Assembly: GCA_045639685.1 (NCBI GenBank)
Contig: JAZUDO010000059.1
Span: 22,925 to 86,924, forward strand
Direction of reading: 5' to 3'
Source: Colinaster sp045639685
GTDB lineage: Bacteria > Bacillota > Clostridia > Lachnospirales > Lachnospiraceae
Length of the DNA stretch: 64,000 bases
Shown: in pieces, positions 8,581-18,282 of the stretch
Layout of the letters: each line of letters opens with the position of its first letter
Numbering within the stretch: the stretch's first letter is position 1
Notes under the pieces: model-generated
Databases searched by the model: none
What the model saw: only the letters and a program-made list of their open reading frames with translations
Told to the model about the DNA's origin: nothing
Made by a program: the position numbers and the translations under genes

Positions 8581-10622
8581 GCCGTTACCATCCCAACAGA
8601 CTGTAATTCAACATTTGACTCAACTTCATTATACGATATAACTATAACATCTTTGTAGTAGTCTTCTATCAATCTCTTAAAATAAATTCTCACAATCGGA
8701 GACGTTATTATAATCGGTGCACGTCCGAGATTCTCAAGCTTCTTTACTTCCTCATCAACAGCCTTAAGAATATCCTTGGTTACATCCGGATCAAGGTTGA
8801 GATAGGTTCCGCTTTCCGTCTGCTTAACGCTTCCCATAATCTTCTGTTCAAGCTTGGGATCGAGCGTAACAACACTGCTGGTTTCATTTGCAGGGAAGAA
8901 CTTGCTGGATATCGCTCTCTTAAGAGCCTGTCTTGTATACTCTGTCAGGATATCCGTATCTCTGCTTGTAACAGCATAATCCGCCAGTGTTTCAAATATG
9001 GTAAGGGAATCCCTGATGGATATACCTTCCTTAAGCAGATTCTGCAGTACCTTCTGTATCTCACCGATTCCCAAAAGCTTGGGAGTAAGTTCATCAATAA
9101 GGGCAGGATTGGCATCCTTAACATTGTTAATAAGATTCTGAACATCCTGTCTGGTAAGAAGCTCATCAATATGCTGTCTGATAACTTCCGTAAGGTGAGT
9201 GGCTATGATACTTGGCGGGTCTACTACCGTATATCCCATGGACTCCGCTCTCTCTCTTTGAGATTCCGTAATCCAGATGGCCGGCAAATGGAAGGAAGGC
9301 TCAAATGTTGGAATACCGGTTATTTCTTCCTCAACATATCCCGGATTCATTGCCATATAGTGATCGAAAAGTATCTCACCTTCACTTATCTGAATACCTT
9401 TAATCTTTATAATGTACTGATTCGGATTGAGCTGAATGTTATCACGAAGACGAATAATCGGAACAACCGTACCAAGTTCAAGCGCAATCTGTCTTCGAAT
9501 CATTACAACACGGTCAAGAAGGTCTCCACCCTGATTAACATCCGCAAGGGGAATAATTCCGTAACCGAATTCAAGTTCAATGGGATCAACCTGTAAAAGA
9601 GATGATACATTCTCCGGTTGTCGCATTGTTTCGGCCTGCTGCTCCTCCTCCGAAACCTCACTTTCGATTCCCGCAGTTTCAACAGTACCGGCCACGGTTC
9701 TTCCGGCAATAATAAATACTGCACCGAGAGCCACAAATATAACAGCGTTAAGCGGTGTAATAATACCCAGCACTACAATAACGGCACCAACAAGATACAA
9801 AACCTTCGGTATACCGAAAAGCTGCTTTACAAGAACATTTCCAAAATCCGCATCCTTTGATCCCTTTGTTACAAGAATACCTGTTGAAAGCGATATGAGC
9901 AACGAAGGAATCTGGCTACAGAGTCCGTCACCTATTGTCAGAATGGTATACTTCTGTACTGCCGCAGAAAGTTCCAGGCCCTGTCGTGTCATACCCATGG
10001 CAATACCGCCGATGACATTGACCGCCGTAATAATAAGTCCCGCAACAGCATCTCCCTTAACGTACTTAACGGCACCGTCCATGCTACCGAAGAAGGTTGA
10101 TTCCTGCTGAATCTTTTCTCTTCGTATTTTTGCTTCCGCATCGGTAATGGCACCTGTATTAAGATCCGCATCAATTGCCATCTGTTTACCGGGCATGGCA
10201 TCCAATGTGAATCTGGCCGTTACCTCGGCAACTCTTTCAGAACCTTTGTTGATTACAAGGAACTGAATAATGATAAGAATGATAAATACGATGGTACCGA
10301 TAATAAGATCACCGCCTCCGACATACTCACCGAAGGTTGTTACAACATTACCCGGATCTCCGGTTCTTAAAATCAGTTTCGTGGAAGAAACATTAAGTGC
10401 AATTCTGAAAATTGTGGTGAACAAAAGGATTGTCGGGAAAAATGAAATATCCAGAACTTCCTTAATAAACATACAGGTAAACAGGATTGTAAATCCCGTT
10501 GCAATATTGATTGCAAGAAGAATATCCATAAGCCAGGAAGGGATGCTGACGATGAACATTACAAATGCCGCAAGAACATACAATGATACGCCGATATCTG
10601 CCTTTGGCATTTTCATTTTCAT
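8577..10622 (-). CDS. flhA: Flagellar type III export gate protein FlhA
   Basis: FlhA forms the nonameric export gate and docking ring. The N-terminal half has eight predicted transmembrane helices with the conserved FHIPEP-type loop (RFTLDAMPGKQMAIDADLN, about residues 140-160). The C-terminal half is the cytoplasmic substrate-docking domain. I chose the ATG at 10622 (681 residues) with GGAGG at 8 bases; a TTG at 10628 is also in frame. It follows flhB and precedes flhF. Confidence 0.97.
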   Translation of the reverse strand: MKMKMPKADIGVSLYVLAAFVMFIVSIPSWLMDILLAINIATGFTILFTCMFIKEVLDISFFPTILLFTTIFRIALNVSSTKLILRTGDPGNVVTTFGEYVGGGDLIIGTIVFIILIIIQFLVINKGSERVAEVTARFTLDAMPGKQMAIDADLNTGAITDAEAKIRREKIQQESTFFGSMDGAVKYVKGDAVAGLIITAVNVIGGIAMGMTRQGLELSAAVQKYTILTIGDGLCSQIPSLLISLSTGILVTKGSKDADFGNVLVKQLFGIPKVLYLVGAVIVVLGIITPLNAVIFVALGAVFIIAGRTVAGTVETAGIESEVSEEEQQAETMRQPENVSSLLQVDPIELEFGYGIIPLADVNQGGDLLDRVVMIRRQIALELGTVVPIIRLRDNIQLNPNQYIIKIKGIQISEGEILFDHYMAMNPGYVEEEITGIPTFEPSFHLPAIWITESQRERAESMGYTVVDPPSIIATHLTEVIRQHIDELLTRQDVQNLINNVKDANPALIDELTPKLLGIGEIQKVLQNLLKEGISIRDSLTIFETLADYAVTSRDTDILTEYTRQALKRAISSKFFPANETSSVVTLDPKLEQKIMGSVKQTESGTYLNLDPDVTKDILKAVDEEVKKLENLGRAPIIITSPIVRIYFKRLIEDYYKDVIVISYNEVESNVELQSVGMVTA

Positions 10623-10674
10623 ATTCAAGTCCTCCTTCCCTGATATTTTTTGTATCTTTTAAATATAAGTCTTC

Positions 10675-11832
10675 TCAGACTCTTCCCTGCATATGATATA
10701 CATATGCAAGCACTTCCGCCACCGCACTGTACAGCTCCGGCGGAACCTCATTTCCTATGTCAACATTGGCATACAACATTCGTGCCAACGGTTTATTCTC
10801 AACTATTTCTATGCTGTTTTCTCTGGCAACTTCTTTTATCTTCTGAGCCAGATAATCCGCACCCTTGGCAATAACCACCGGTGCCTCTGCCACATCCGCA
10901 TCATACTGAATTGCTACCGCATAATGGGTCGGGTTTGTGATGACAACGTCAGCTTTGGGCAGTTCCTGCATCATACGCCTCTGACTTGCTTCACGCATTT
11001 TCTGTCTGATTCGTCCCTTAATCTCAGGATTTCCTTCCTGATTTTTGAACTCCTCTTTAACTTCCTGCTTTGTCATTCGCATATCCTTGGCGAATTTCAC
11101 CTTCTGATATACAAAATCCGCTGCAACAATAATCATATATATGGCAGAAATTCTGATTCCAAGATTTATTACCGTTTCTCCGATAAGTTGCACCGCCTGA
11201 ATAAGCGAAAGGTCGTACAGCAAAAGCAAATCATTCTGTCTGTCAACAAGATACTTATATGCAACAAATCCAATCAGTGCGACCTTGGCAATAGATTTTA
11301 TCAGTTCAAACAATGTATTAACCGAGAAAATTCTCTTAATTCCGTTTATCGGATTAAGCTTGGAGAATTTTGGTTTAAGGGGTTTTGCCGTAGGCTTCCA
11401 CTGAACCTGAATATAATCGCTCAGAAATGCTATGACGACCGCCACTATGAACACCGGAACAGAAATAATAATTGTTCTCAGTATTCCGAAGCTGATTAAA
11501 TTCGACATTGCCCTGTCAGGAGTTGTTCCACCCACAAGGCCGGCTATTTCCGGAATCCTGTTATATGTTCCCCCAAACAGTTCTATAAACTGGGTTCCCA
11601 TATTCCCAATCCAGATTTTCAACATCAAAAACAAGGCAAGTAAGCCCAGTCCGCTGGCAACTTCCTTGGACTTGGCCACCTGGCCCTCTTTTCTTGCATC
11701 ATCCAGTTTCTTTTCCGAAGCGGGTTCTGTTTTCTCCCCGCCTTCACCTTCGGCAAAGAACTGCAGATTGAATTCAAGGCTCATCTTCACAGATTTTTCT
11801 GTTTCAAAAATCCCAATCTCACTCATCATCAC
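10675..11832 (-). CDS. flhB: Flagellar export switch protein FlhB
   Basis: FlhB switches export from rod/hook to filament substrates after self-cleavage. Four transmembrane helices follow a charged N-terminus, and the cytoplasmic domain has the autocleavage site NPTHYAVAI. The LQFFAEGEGGEKTEPAS motif near the N-terminus is the usual family start, so a start at the ATG at 11784 is possible. The longer start given here overlaps the fliR stop and would give 385 residues. Confidence 0.94.
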   Translation of the reverse strand: MMMSEIGIFETEKSVKMSLEFNLQFFAEGEGGEKTEPASEKKLDDARKEGQVAKSKEVASGLGLLALFLMLKIWIGNMGTQFIELFGGTYNRIPEIAGLVGGTTPDRAMSNLISFGILRTIIISVPVFIVAVVIAFLSDYIQVQWKPTAKPLKPKFSKLNPINGIKRIFSVNTLFELIKSIAKVALIGFVAYKYLVDRQNDLLLLYDLSLIQAVQLIGETVINLGIRISAIYMIIVAADFVYQKVKFAKDMRMTKQEVKEEFKNQEGNPEIKGRIRQKMREASQRRMMQELPKADVVITNPTHYAVAIQYDADVAEAPVVIAKGADYLAQKIKEVARENSIEIVENKPLARMLYANVDIGNEVPPELYSAVAEVLAYVYHMQGRV

Positions 11833-12611
11833 ATCATTGTTCCGACAAATGTTGTCATTGCCCTTTTTACTTCCTCAAATATCATCTCACTGACTCTCGG
11901 AAGCATTCCCGCAGTGAGAAATAATGTAACAAGTCCTACCAGAACCTTCATCTGCATTCCTACAGCAAACATATTAAGCTGGGGTGCCACTCTCGTCATA
12001 ATGCCAAGAACCGCATTAAGAAGAAGCATAACCGCAAAAACAGGAAGGCATATTCTGAATCCTATGGACATATAATCACGAAGGAATAAAAGCATGCTTT
12101 CCAGCAGTTTATCGGGATTAAATACCGCTCCTCCCACCGGAATAAGCTGAAAGGTCTCAGCAACGGCTCTGATAATATATTCATACATGCCCGTAATTAT
12201 GAGCATCAGCGTTACAATATACTGGAACAAAACACCGGAAACAGATTCAGATGTATTTGTTGCGGGATCAATCAGATTCGACATGGAAAGACCTGTCTCC
12301 ATGTCAATTATTCTTCCTGCAAATGAAACAACCGTTGTGCAGATAGCTGCCGCAAAGCCTATAAGCAATCCTGCCAGGGCTTCTCTCAGCACAAGCACCG
12401 CATATCCCCACACTGTGTTATAAACCGGAAGTGTTTTATCGGGAATAACTCCATACAGAAGGATTGCCATAAAAAAGGAAAGTCCGATTTTGACCTGATT
12501 CGGAATCCCCTTCTGGCTAAAGAACGGAGCTGAATAAAAAAACATCGTCAGTCGTATAAGGATAAGCAAAAAGAATTCCAAATTTCCATAGCTGAAAGAA
12601 TAATTAATCAT
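11829..12611 (-). CDS. fliR: Flagellar export protein FliR
   Basis: FliR is part of the FliPQR export channel. About six hydrophobic segments span the 260-residue protein, with the family patterns IRLTMFFYSAPFF near the start and GFAAAICTTVVSFAGRIID in the middle. I chose the ATG at 12611 because AGGTGAG lies 6 bases upstream and it follows fliQ by 11 bp; a longer frame reaches 12653 inside fliQ. Its end overlaps flhB. Confidence 0.95.
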   Translation of the reverse strand: MINYSFSYGNLEFFLLILIRLTMFFYSAPFFSQKGIPNQVKIGLSFFMAILLYGVIPDKTLPVYNTVWGYAVLVLREALAGLLIGFAAAICTTVVSFAGRIIDMETGLSMSNLIDPATNTSESVSGVLFQYIVTLMLIITGMYEYIIRAVAETFQLIPVGGAVFNPDKLLESMLLFLRDYMSIGFRICLPVFAVMLLLNAVLGIMTRVAPQLNMFAVGMQMKVLVGLVTLFLTAGMLPRVSEMIFEEVKRAMTTFVGTMM

Positions 12612-12622
12612 TAACTGCTCAC

Positions 12623-12892
12623 CTACCGAATATATACACTGAAATCGCCCCATAGCTTCGTCATATAATCAACCATATTGTTAAGCATCCAGTGTCCCAA
12701 CAGAATAAGCGCAAGAAAGATAGCAAGTATCTTTGGCACAAAAGTAAGCGTCTGCTCCTGAATGGATGTAATCGTCTGGAAAATGCTGACAATAAGGCCC
12801 ACAATAAGGCTCACAAGCAGAACCGGAGCCGAGGTAATGCAGATAGTATAAAGCGCTTCGCGCGTTATGGTTACGACGTCATCAATACTCAT
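12623..12892 (-). CDS. fliQ: Flagellar export protein FliQ
   Basis: This 89-residue protein has two hydrophobic helices, the usual FliQ architecture, with the family pattern VSLIVGLIVSIFQTITSIQEQT between them. It is the small helical subunit wrapping the FliPQR export pore. It lies 9 bp after fliP and 11 bp before fliR. Confidence 0.96.
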   Translation of the reverse strand: MSIDDVVTITREALYTICITSAPVLLVSLIVGLIVSIFQTITSIQEQTLTFVPKILAIFLALILLGHWMLNNMVDYMTKLWGDFSVYIR

Positions 12893-12901
12893 TTTTTACC
12901 C

Positions 12902-13795
12902 CTAATAGAAGGTCTTTACCAAATTACCTATTACAAGATTCCATCCGTCTGCAAGAACAAAAAGCAGAATCTTAAAAGGCATACTGATTGTTGTAGGCGG
13001 CAGCATCATCATACCCATACTCATAAGCGTAGATGCCACAACCATATCTATAACTATAAACGGAACATATATAACAAAACCAATAATAAATGCTGTCCTC
13101 AACTCACTGATGATAAAGCTGGGTATAAGAACAGAATTGGGAATATCCTCTACCTCACCTGACCACTCATTTCCGGATATTTCCATAAACATGCGTACAT
13201 CCTTCATCTGTGTCTGTGGATACATGAATTCCCTGATTGGCTTCATAGCCAGGTCAAGCGCCTCCTGTTGCTCTATCTCACCTCTGTCAAAGGGTTCGAT
13301 GGCAGTTGTCTTAATCTGGTTAATGGTCGGCGTCATAATAAAAAACGTCAGAAACAACGCCAGTCCGATAATAACCTGATTTGGCGGTGCTGTCTGCGTA
13401 TTCAAAGCATTTCTGGTGAAATGCAGCACGATTATTATTCTCGTAAAGCTTGTGAGAAGAATAATCAGTATCGGTGCAAGTGCAATAAGGGTTAATGTTA
13501 TAAGTATACGAAGTGTACCATTAATTTCCCCATTGCCATTGTCATATGTCACTGTAACGGTATTGGCAATATTAAGCTCTTTTATACCGTCCGCGTCCTC
13601 CGTTGATCCGGGTTCACGAATAACAGTCTTCTCCTCTGTGGTCCCGGTGAGATTTGTTCCTATCCCTTCCCGGTTAATATCAGTGGCATATACCTTTGTC
13701 TGCAAGCATATACAGAATATGCCCACCATTAACAGTAGGCATAATATCTTCGTTATTGTGATTTGTCTGTTCTTTTTCTCACCCATATCACTCAT
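12902..13795 (-). CDS. fliP: Flagellar export pore protein FliP
   Basis: FliP forms the core of the export pore. The protein has a cleavable-type signal peptide (about residues 14-34), a variable linker, then the conserved FliP core (LTLIALAPILIILLTSFTR and LHFTRNALNTQTAPPNQV) with about four transmembrane helices. I chose the ATG at 13795 (297 residues) with AGGA at 6 bases, overlapping the fliO stop by 8 bp; an ATG at 13816 is the alternative. Confidence 0.94.
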   Translation of the reverse strand: MSDMGEKKNRQITITKILCLLLMVGIFCICLQTKVYATDINREGIGTNLTGTTEEKTVIREPGSTEDADGIKELNIANTVTVTYDNGNGEINGTLRILITLTLIALAPILIILLTSFTRIIIVLHFTRNALNTQTAPPNQVIIGLALFLTFFIMTPTINQIKTTAIEPFDRGEIEQQEALDLAMKPIREFMYPQTQMKDVRMFMEISGNEWSGEVEDIPNSVLIPSFIISELRTAFIIGFVIYVPFIVIDMVVASTLMSMGMMMLPPTTISMPFKILLFVLADGWNLVIGNLVKTFY

Positions 13796-14195
13796 TACCG
13801 GTCCTATCATTTTCATCGGTCTCCGGTTTGTTTCCTTCTTTGAAGGAAGTCTTCATCTTCTTCAAAATATCGGAAAAATCTCCCCTGGCGACATTGCTCT
13901 GCGTATCCTCATCAATGTCATCCTCTTCCAGTGTTGCAAGCAATGTAACATTTTCCTTGCTTACGGCAACAGCAACATACTTATTCTTTCCAAGCTTGAG
14001 AATCTGCGCATACTGATTCGGCGACATTCTGGTTGTCTCAACAACCTGAATATTTTTGCCCGTGTTCTGCTGCTTCTGAAATCCCGCAATCCATTTGGTT
14101 ACAAGATAGGTAACAGCAAGAACAAACACAAATATCACCAGTACAGTTATAAGCTGTACTATTGAATCAACACCATTTCCCGAACTTAAAAGCAT
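13788..14195 (-). CDS. fliO: Flagellar biosynthesis protein FliO
   Basis: The 135-residue protein has one N-terminal transmembrane helix (about residues 16-34) and a short FliO domain with the VVETTRMSPNQYAQILKLG pattern. It assists assembly of the FliP ring. The start abuts the cheY stop and the end overlaps fliP. The acidic tail is poorly conserved in this family. Confidence 0.88.
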   Translation of the reverse strand: MLLSSGNGVDSIVQLITVLVIFVFVLAVTYLVTKWIAGFQKQQNTGKNIQVVETTRMSPNQYAQILKLGKNKYVAVAVSKENVTLLATLEEDDIDEDTQSNVARGDFSDILKKMKTSFKEGNKPETDENDRTGNE

Positions 14196-14557
14196 TATCC
14201 AACTACCTTCTTAACAGCTTCCAAAACCCTGTCTGCCTGGAAAGGTTTTACTATAAAGTCCTTTGCACCGGCCTGAATAGATTCAATAACCATTGCCTGC
14301 TGGCCCATGGCTGAACACATAATAACCTTTGCACCGGCATCTGCGGCTTTGATTTCCTTAAGAGCCTGAATACCATCCATCTCAGGCATTGTAATGTCCA
14401 TAAGAACAAGATCCGGCTTGAGCTCGTTATACTTCTCAACACCTTTTATTCCATTCTCAGCCTCTCCGGCAACATTATATCCGTTTTTGGTAAGAATGTC
14501 CTTTATCATCATTCTCATAAACGCTGCGTCGTCGCATATCAGAATATTCTTTGCCAT
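14195..14557 (-). CDS. cheY: Chemotaxis response regulator CheY
   Basis: This stand-alone 120-residue receiver domain has the acid pocket Asp9/Asp10, the phosphorylated Asp54 in LVLMDITMPEMDG (same number as B. subtilis CheY), the switch Ser/Thr near 82 in VIMCSAMGQ and Lys104 in FIVKPF. CheY-phosphate binds FliM and FliY, encoded just upstream. It lies between fliY and fliO as in Bacillus. Confidence 0.97.
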   Translation of the reverse strand: MAKNILICDDAAFMRMMIKDILTKNGYNVAGEAENGIKGVEKYNELKPDLVLMDITMPEMDGIQALKEIKAADAGAKVIMCSAMGQQAMVIESIQAGAKDFIVKPFQADRVLEAVKKVVG

Positions 14558-14577
14558 TTTATGTCTCTCCTGTTTCT

Positions 14578-15837
14578 TTACTTAATAATCTCAGTTACAC
14601 GAATTCCAAAATTTTCTTCCAAAACTACCACTTCACCCTTGGCAACATACTTGCCGTTAACAAGAACATCTATCGGTTCTCCTGCGATACGGTTAAGTTC
14701 AATAATCGTACCCGGTGCAAAATCAAGAATATCCGATATATTCTTCTTGGTTCTTCCGAGTTCAACCGTTACCTCAAGAGGTACATCCATTATCAGTCCA
14801 ATGTTCTCATTGCTTGGCATTGCTGCAACGTCAGGCGAAAACTGCTGGAACTGCGCCGGCTGATAATTCGTATTCATCTGTGGCATCTGATACATCTGTG
14901 GCATCTGATACATTGGCATTCCCTGAGTCATATTTTGATCTCCCATTGGCATTCCCTGCATCATATTTGGATTAAAGCCGTAAGGCACCTGACCTGTCGG
15001 CTGTTGGTTTTGTGTTTCTGAAGGCTGTGGCTGCTCAACCTGCGGTGACTCAGAAGCCTGACCACCATCTGTAATTTCCTGCTCATTACCTCCGAGGAAT
15101 GAAGTAACCAGATTCTTGGCAAAATCTATTGGGTACAACTGAAGGATTGAACTGTCTACCAATCCATCAATCTTCATCTTAAACGAAATCTTAACAAATT
15201 CACCTGCGAGGAAATTATCCTTTGAATCCCCACCCGGAATCTCCTTGCTGGAAACATCAATCAGCGCTGCTATCGGCGGTGAAATATCAATTACATTTCC
15301 GAACATCTGGGAAAGTGATGTTGCCGAAGACCCCATCATCTGATTCATGGCTTCGGATATTGCCGATAAATGCATATCCCCTATGGGCTCTGAAACATTG
15401 GTTCCGTCACCGCCCATCATGAGATCTGTGATTATCTTCACATCCTCTTCCTTCAGCATAAGTATATTCGTTCCGTCCACTCCGCTTGTATACTTAATCT
15501 GAATGAAAATATATGGCAACATTTCATTTGTTGTAAGCTCATCCCAATTGCTTATCTCTACAACAGGAGTTGTGATACTAACCTTTTTGTTAACAAGAGA
15601 ATAGAGCGTTGTTGCTGATGTTCCCATGCTTATATTGGCAACTTCACCTATGGCATCCTTCTCGGCATCGCTTAGTTTGTTGCCTGTTTCTGGTGCATCG
15701 GCCTCTGACCGGATTTCTGTTTCAATCGGAGTCTCAGTCGGCTCAGCCTCGGCTACCGGAGGGATTTCCTCGCTGCCATCGGCAGACATTCCGTTAAGCA
15801 GTGCATTTATCTCATCCTGAGATAAAATACCATCCAT
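14578..15837 (-). CDS. fliY: Flagellar switch protein FliY (FliN domain with CheC-type phosphatase)
   Basis: This 419-residue protein has three parts. The first is an N-terminal CheY-P binding peptide, LSQDEINALLNGM. The second is a CheC-like phosphatase domain with two ExxN motifs (GEVANISMG near residue 66 and SEAMNQMMG near residue 165). The third is a C-terminal FliN domain (about residues 345-419). Between them is a Met/Gln/Pro-rich linker with repeated MPQMYQ-like units. It is the Firmicutes version of FliN, acting in the C-ring and as the main CheY-P phosphatase. No separate fliN is present. Confidence 0.95.
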   Translation of the reverse strand: MDGILSQDEINALLNGMSADGSEEIPPVAEAEPTETPIETEIRSEADAPETGNKLSDAEKDAIGEVANISMGTSATTLYSLVNKKVSITTPVVEISNWDELTTNEMLPYIFIQIKYTSGVDGTNILMLKEEDVKIITDLMMGGDGTNVSEPIGDMHLSAISEAMNQMMGSSATSLSQMFGNVIDISPPIAALIDVSSKEIPGGDSKDNFLAGEFVKISFKMKIDGLVDSSILQLYPIDFAKNLVTSFLGGNEQEITDGGQASESPQVEQPQPSETQNQQPTGQVPYGFNPNMMQGMPMGDQNMTQGMPMYQMPQMYQMPQMNTNYQPAQFQQFSPDVAAMPSNENIGLIMDVPLEVTVELGRTKKNISDILDFAPGTIIELNRIAGEPIDVLVNGKYVAKGEVVVLEENFGIRVTEIIK

Positions 15838-15841
15838 GCTT

Positions 15842-16822
15842 CTATTCCTCCTCTCTTATGACTGACGTAACCCTGACAGCGTAATTTTCACCGCTCTTAC
15901 CGGGCACAGCCATAAATTTTTTTATATTTCCAACATAAACGGATAAGGCATCGCTTGCCTTAGTGTTTAGCTTGATAATATCTCCGCATTGAAGATTAAC
16001 AAAATCGTTGACAGTAATGGAGCTTTTTCCAAGATATGCCTTAAGCGGAACCTCGGCACGTCTGATTAAGGTTTCCACTCCTGCCGAATAATCATCGGAA
16101 GAATTATCCTTCATCGTCGAATACCAGAACTTGGTATTCAGCTTATCAATTACGTCTTCTACCGTAAAATAGGGAAGACAAATATTTATGAACCCTTCAA
16201 CCTCGCCAATCTTAATGTTAAGCGTTACTATGGCGATCATATCATTGGGTGCTATAATCTGTGCAAACTGCGGATTGGTTTCGATTCTCTCCAAAACAGG
16301 ATTAATCTCAACCACGTTCTTCCACGGATCCTTCATAAGCTGCATGCACAGAATGATAATCTTTTCTATGATAATTAACTCAATTTCGGAGAAATCCCTG
16401 TTCTTATCCAGTGTATCTCCCTTGCCGCCAAGCATTCGGTCAATAAATGTGTATCCGATATTCGGCGACATCTCAAGCATCATCGTCCCCTTCAGAGGCT
16501 CTAAACTAACGATTCCCAATATAACCGGATTGGACAATGCATTGGAAAACTCTGAAAATGCAATTGTTTCCGAACTTGCAACCGTTACCTGAACATTCTT
16601 TCTCAGATACATCGGCAGATTTGTCGAAAGCAGTCTGCTGTAATGTTCATATATTATCTCCAGTGTTCGAAGATGTTCTTTTGAAAACTTGGCCGGACGG
16701 GCGAAATCATAATTGCGAACCGGCCTGTCTTCTGTTTCTTTCATATCACTGGCGTCGAGCTCACCGGTACTCAATGCAGCCAAAAGACTGTCTATCTCAT
16801 TTTGAGATAATACATCTCCCAA
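15842..16822 (-). CDS. fliM: Flagellar motor switch protein FliM
   Basis: The 326-residue protein begins with the CheY-P binding motif LSQNEIDSLLAAL. It continues with the CheC-like middle domain, which lacks phosphatase residues as in all FliM, and ends with a SpoA/FliN-like domain. The start is a TTG with GGAGGTGAG upstream, 4 bp from the fliY start on the other side. FliM forms the main body of the C-ring and sets rotation direction. Confidence 0.95.
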   Translation of the reverse strand: MGDVLSQNEIDSLLAALSTGELDASDMKETEDRPVRNYDFARPAKFSKEHLRTLEIIYEHYSRLLSTNLPMYLRKNVQVTVASSETIAFSEFSNALSNPVILGIVSLEPLKGTMMLEMSPNIGYTFIDRMLGGKGDTLDKNRDFSEIELIIIEKIIILCMQLMKDPWKNVVEINPVLERIETNPQFAQIIAPNDMIAIVTLNIKIGEVEGFINICLPYFTVEDVIDKLNTKFWYSTMKDNSSDDYSAGVETLIRRAEVPLKAYLGKSSITVNDFVNLQCGDIIKLNTKASDALSVYVGNIKKFMAVPGKSGENYAVRVTSVIREEE

Positions 16823-16909
16823 GCAGGCTCACCTCCCGTCAATCCCACAAAGTGGTAAAATTTGGTAATACTTACTCTTTCGGATATTTAAGACTCCGAC
16901 TTTCAAGAA

Positions 16910-17431
16910 TCAGCTGAACATAATGTCTCTAAATACGACATTATATACAAACTTGGAATTATACTGTTTCTGAATAGCCTCAAGGATTTCCTGTCGAAGC
17001 TCTTCCTGATTGCCCTCAAGTTCTTCTATCGGATGTGAGCCAACGGTCTTAAATATAAGGTCCTTAACAATATCTTCCTGTGTCTTCAGTGTCTCAATAT
17101 ATTTCTCATAATCAGGGTCAGTCTTGTTGATTGAAAGAGAAACACTCATGAGGCAGTAATGGCTCTTGCCGTCAACACCCTTTGCAAGTCCTATTGTCAT
17201 CTGATCAGGTATCTGATATATCTCAATATTTTCCATTGCTACATCAGTTGAATCAGCAGCTTCTTCCTCCTCGGGAGTTCCCACCTCCAAGGAAAGCGCT
17301 GTTGCAATGCCATCAATAAGTCTGTTTGTTTTCTTCGTTGTTCCCATCATGAAGAACATCATAATTCCCGTCAATGCCAGATTAACAATCAGCAACGCAA
17401 GTATCAGGACCGTTAACATGTTCTTTTTCAT
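16910..17431 (-). CDS. fliL: Flagellar basal body-associated protein FliL
   Basis: The 173-residue protein has a short cytoplasmic start, one transmembrane helix (about residues 5-29) and an extracytoplasmic FliL domain ending in EEIRQEIL-like and FRDIMFS segments. FliL encircles and stabilises stator units. It lies between motB and fliM, the usual place. Confidence 0.92.
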   Translation of the reverse strand: MKKNMLTVLILALLIVNLALTGIMMFFMMGTTKKTNRLIDGIATALSLEVGTPEEEEAADSTDVAMENIEIYQIPDQMTIGLAKGVDGKSHYCLMSVSLSINKTDPDYEKYIETLKTQEDIVKDLIFKTVGSHPIEELEGNQEELRQEILEAIQKQYNSKFVYNVVFRDIMFS

Positions 17432-17451
17432 TGTGTTTCCCCTCGATTCTT

Positions 17452-18282
17452 CTAGTATATGCTATTAAAGCTGTTATACATTTTTATCTCAATACGTCTG
17501 TTTTTGCTTCGACCTTCCGGTGTGGAATTGTCGGCTATCGGAACGTACTCCCCTCTTCCGCTGTGCTTCATAAGTGAAGGATCAATGTTGGTATTATCCT
17601 TCAGATAATTAAACATTGCCAATGCTCTGTAACTGCTGAGTACATCATTGTTCTCATACTTTCCGCCCTTTAAGGGTACATTGTCGGTATGACCTTCAAT
17701 CTCAATTCCGTACTCGCCGTATCTCTCAAGAATAACGCCGACCTGTTGAATCATAGGCATTGCTTCCTGCTTCAGTGTTGCCTGACCGGAATCAAACAGT
17801 ACAGATCCCTTAAGGGTAATCACAACATACTGGGACGTGAATTCAACGTCTACCTCACGGTCCTTACCGCTTTCGCTAAGCGCCTCTCTTACCATATCCG
17901 CCATCTGTTCGGATTCCTCAAGGCCCTTTTGCTCAAGTTCGGCAGCAAGTGCCGCCTCCTCATCATATTCCTGTAACTCGTTATCCGAATCCTCAGAGAT
18001 GTCTGCTGCAGCACCTGTATTGGTTATATATTCATTTAGTTCGCTTAACTGACTCATACCGTTGCTTATAAGCAGCCCGTCGTCAAAAGAACTTCCGCCT
18101 CCGGAAAAAATACTGAAGGTATTTGAAAATGAAGCCGCCAATGCTTCAAATTTTTCTGCATCCATATTAGACATGGAGAAAAGCAAAACGAAGAAGCAAA
18201 GGAGCAGGTTCATTAAATCAGCGAAAGTCGATTGCCACGCCGGGGCACCCGCCGGTGGTGGATCTTCTTTACGTTTAGCCAT
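17452..18282 (-). CDS. motB: Flagellar stator protein MotB
   Basis: MotB anchors the stator to peptidoglycan and carries the ion-binding aspartate, here Asp22 in TFADLMNLLLCFFVLLF. The C-terminal OmpA-like domain has the peptidoglycan-binding pattern IEGHTDNVPLKGG and NRRIEIKM. I chose the ATG at 18282 (276 residues), which has GGAGGTGAG just upstream and overlaps motA by 8 bp, rather than the in-frame codon at 18306. Confidence 0.96.
   Translation of the reverse strand: MAKRKEDPPPAGAPAWQSTFADLMNLLLCFFVLLFSMSNMDAEKFEALAASFSNTFSIFSGGGSSFDDGLLISNGMSQLSELNEYITNTGAAADISEDSDNELQEYDEEAALAAELEQKGLEESEQMADMVREALSESGKDREVDVEFTSQYVVITLKGSVLFDSGQATLKQEAMPMIQQVGVILERYGEYGIEIEGHTDNVPLKGGKYENNDVLSSYRALAMFNYLKDNTNIDPSLMKHSGRGEYVPIADNSTPEGRSKNRRIEIKMYNSFNSIY

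Noticed and set aside
9580..10110. 176-codon plus-strand ORF opposite flhA
   Set aside because: It is a shadow frame within the well-conserved flhA; the residue pattern is low-complexity and there is no ribosome binding site.
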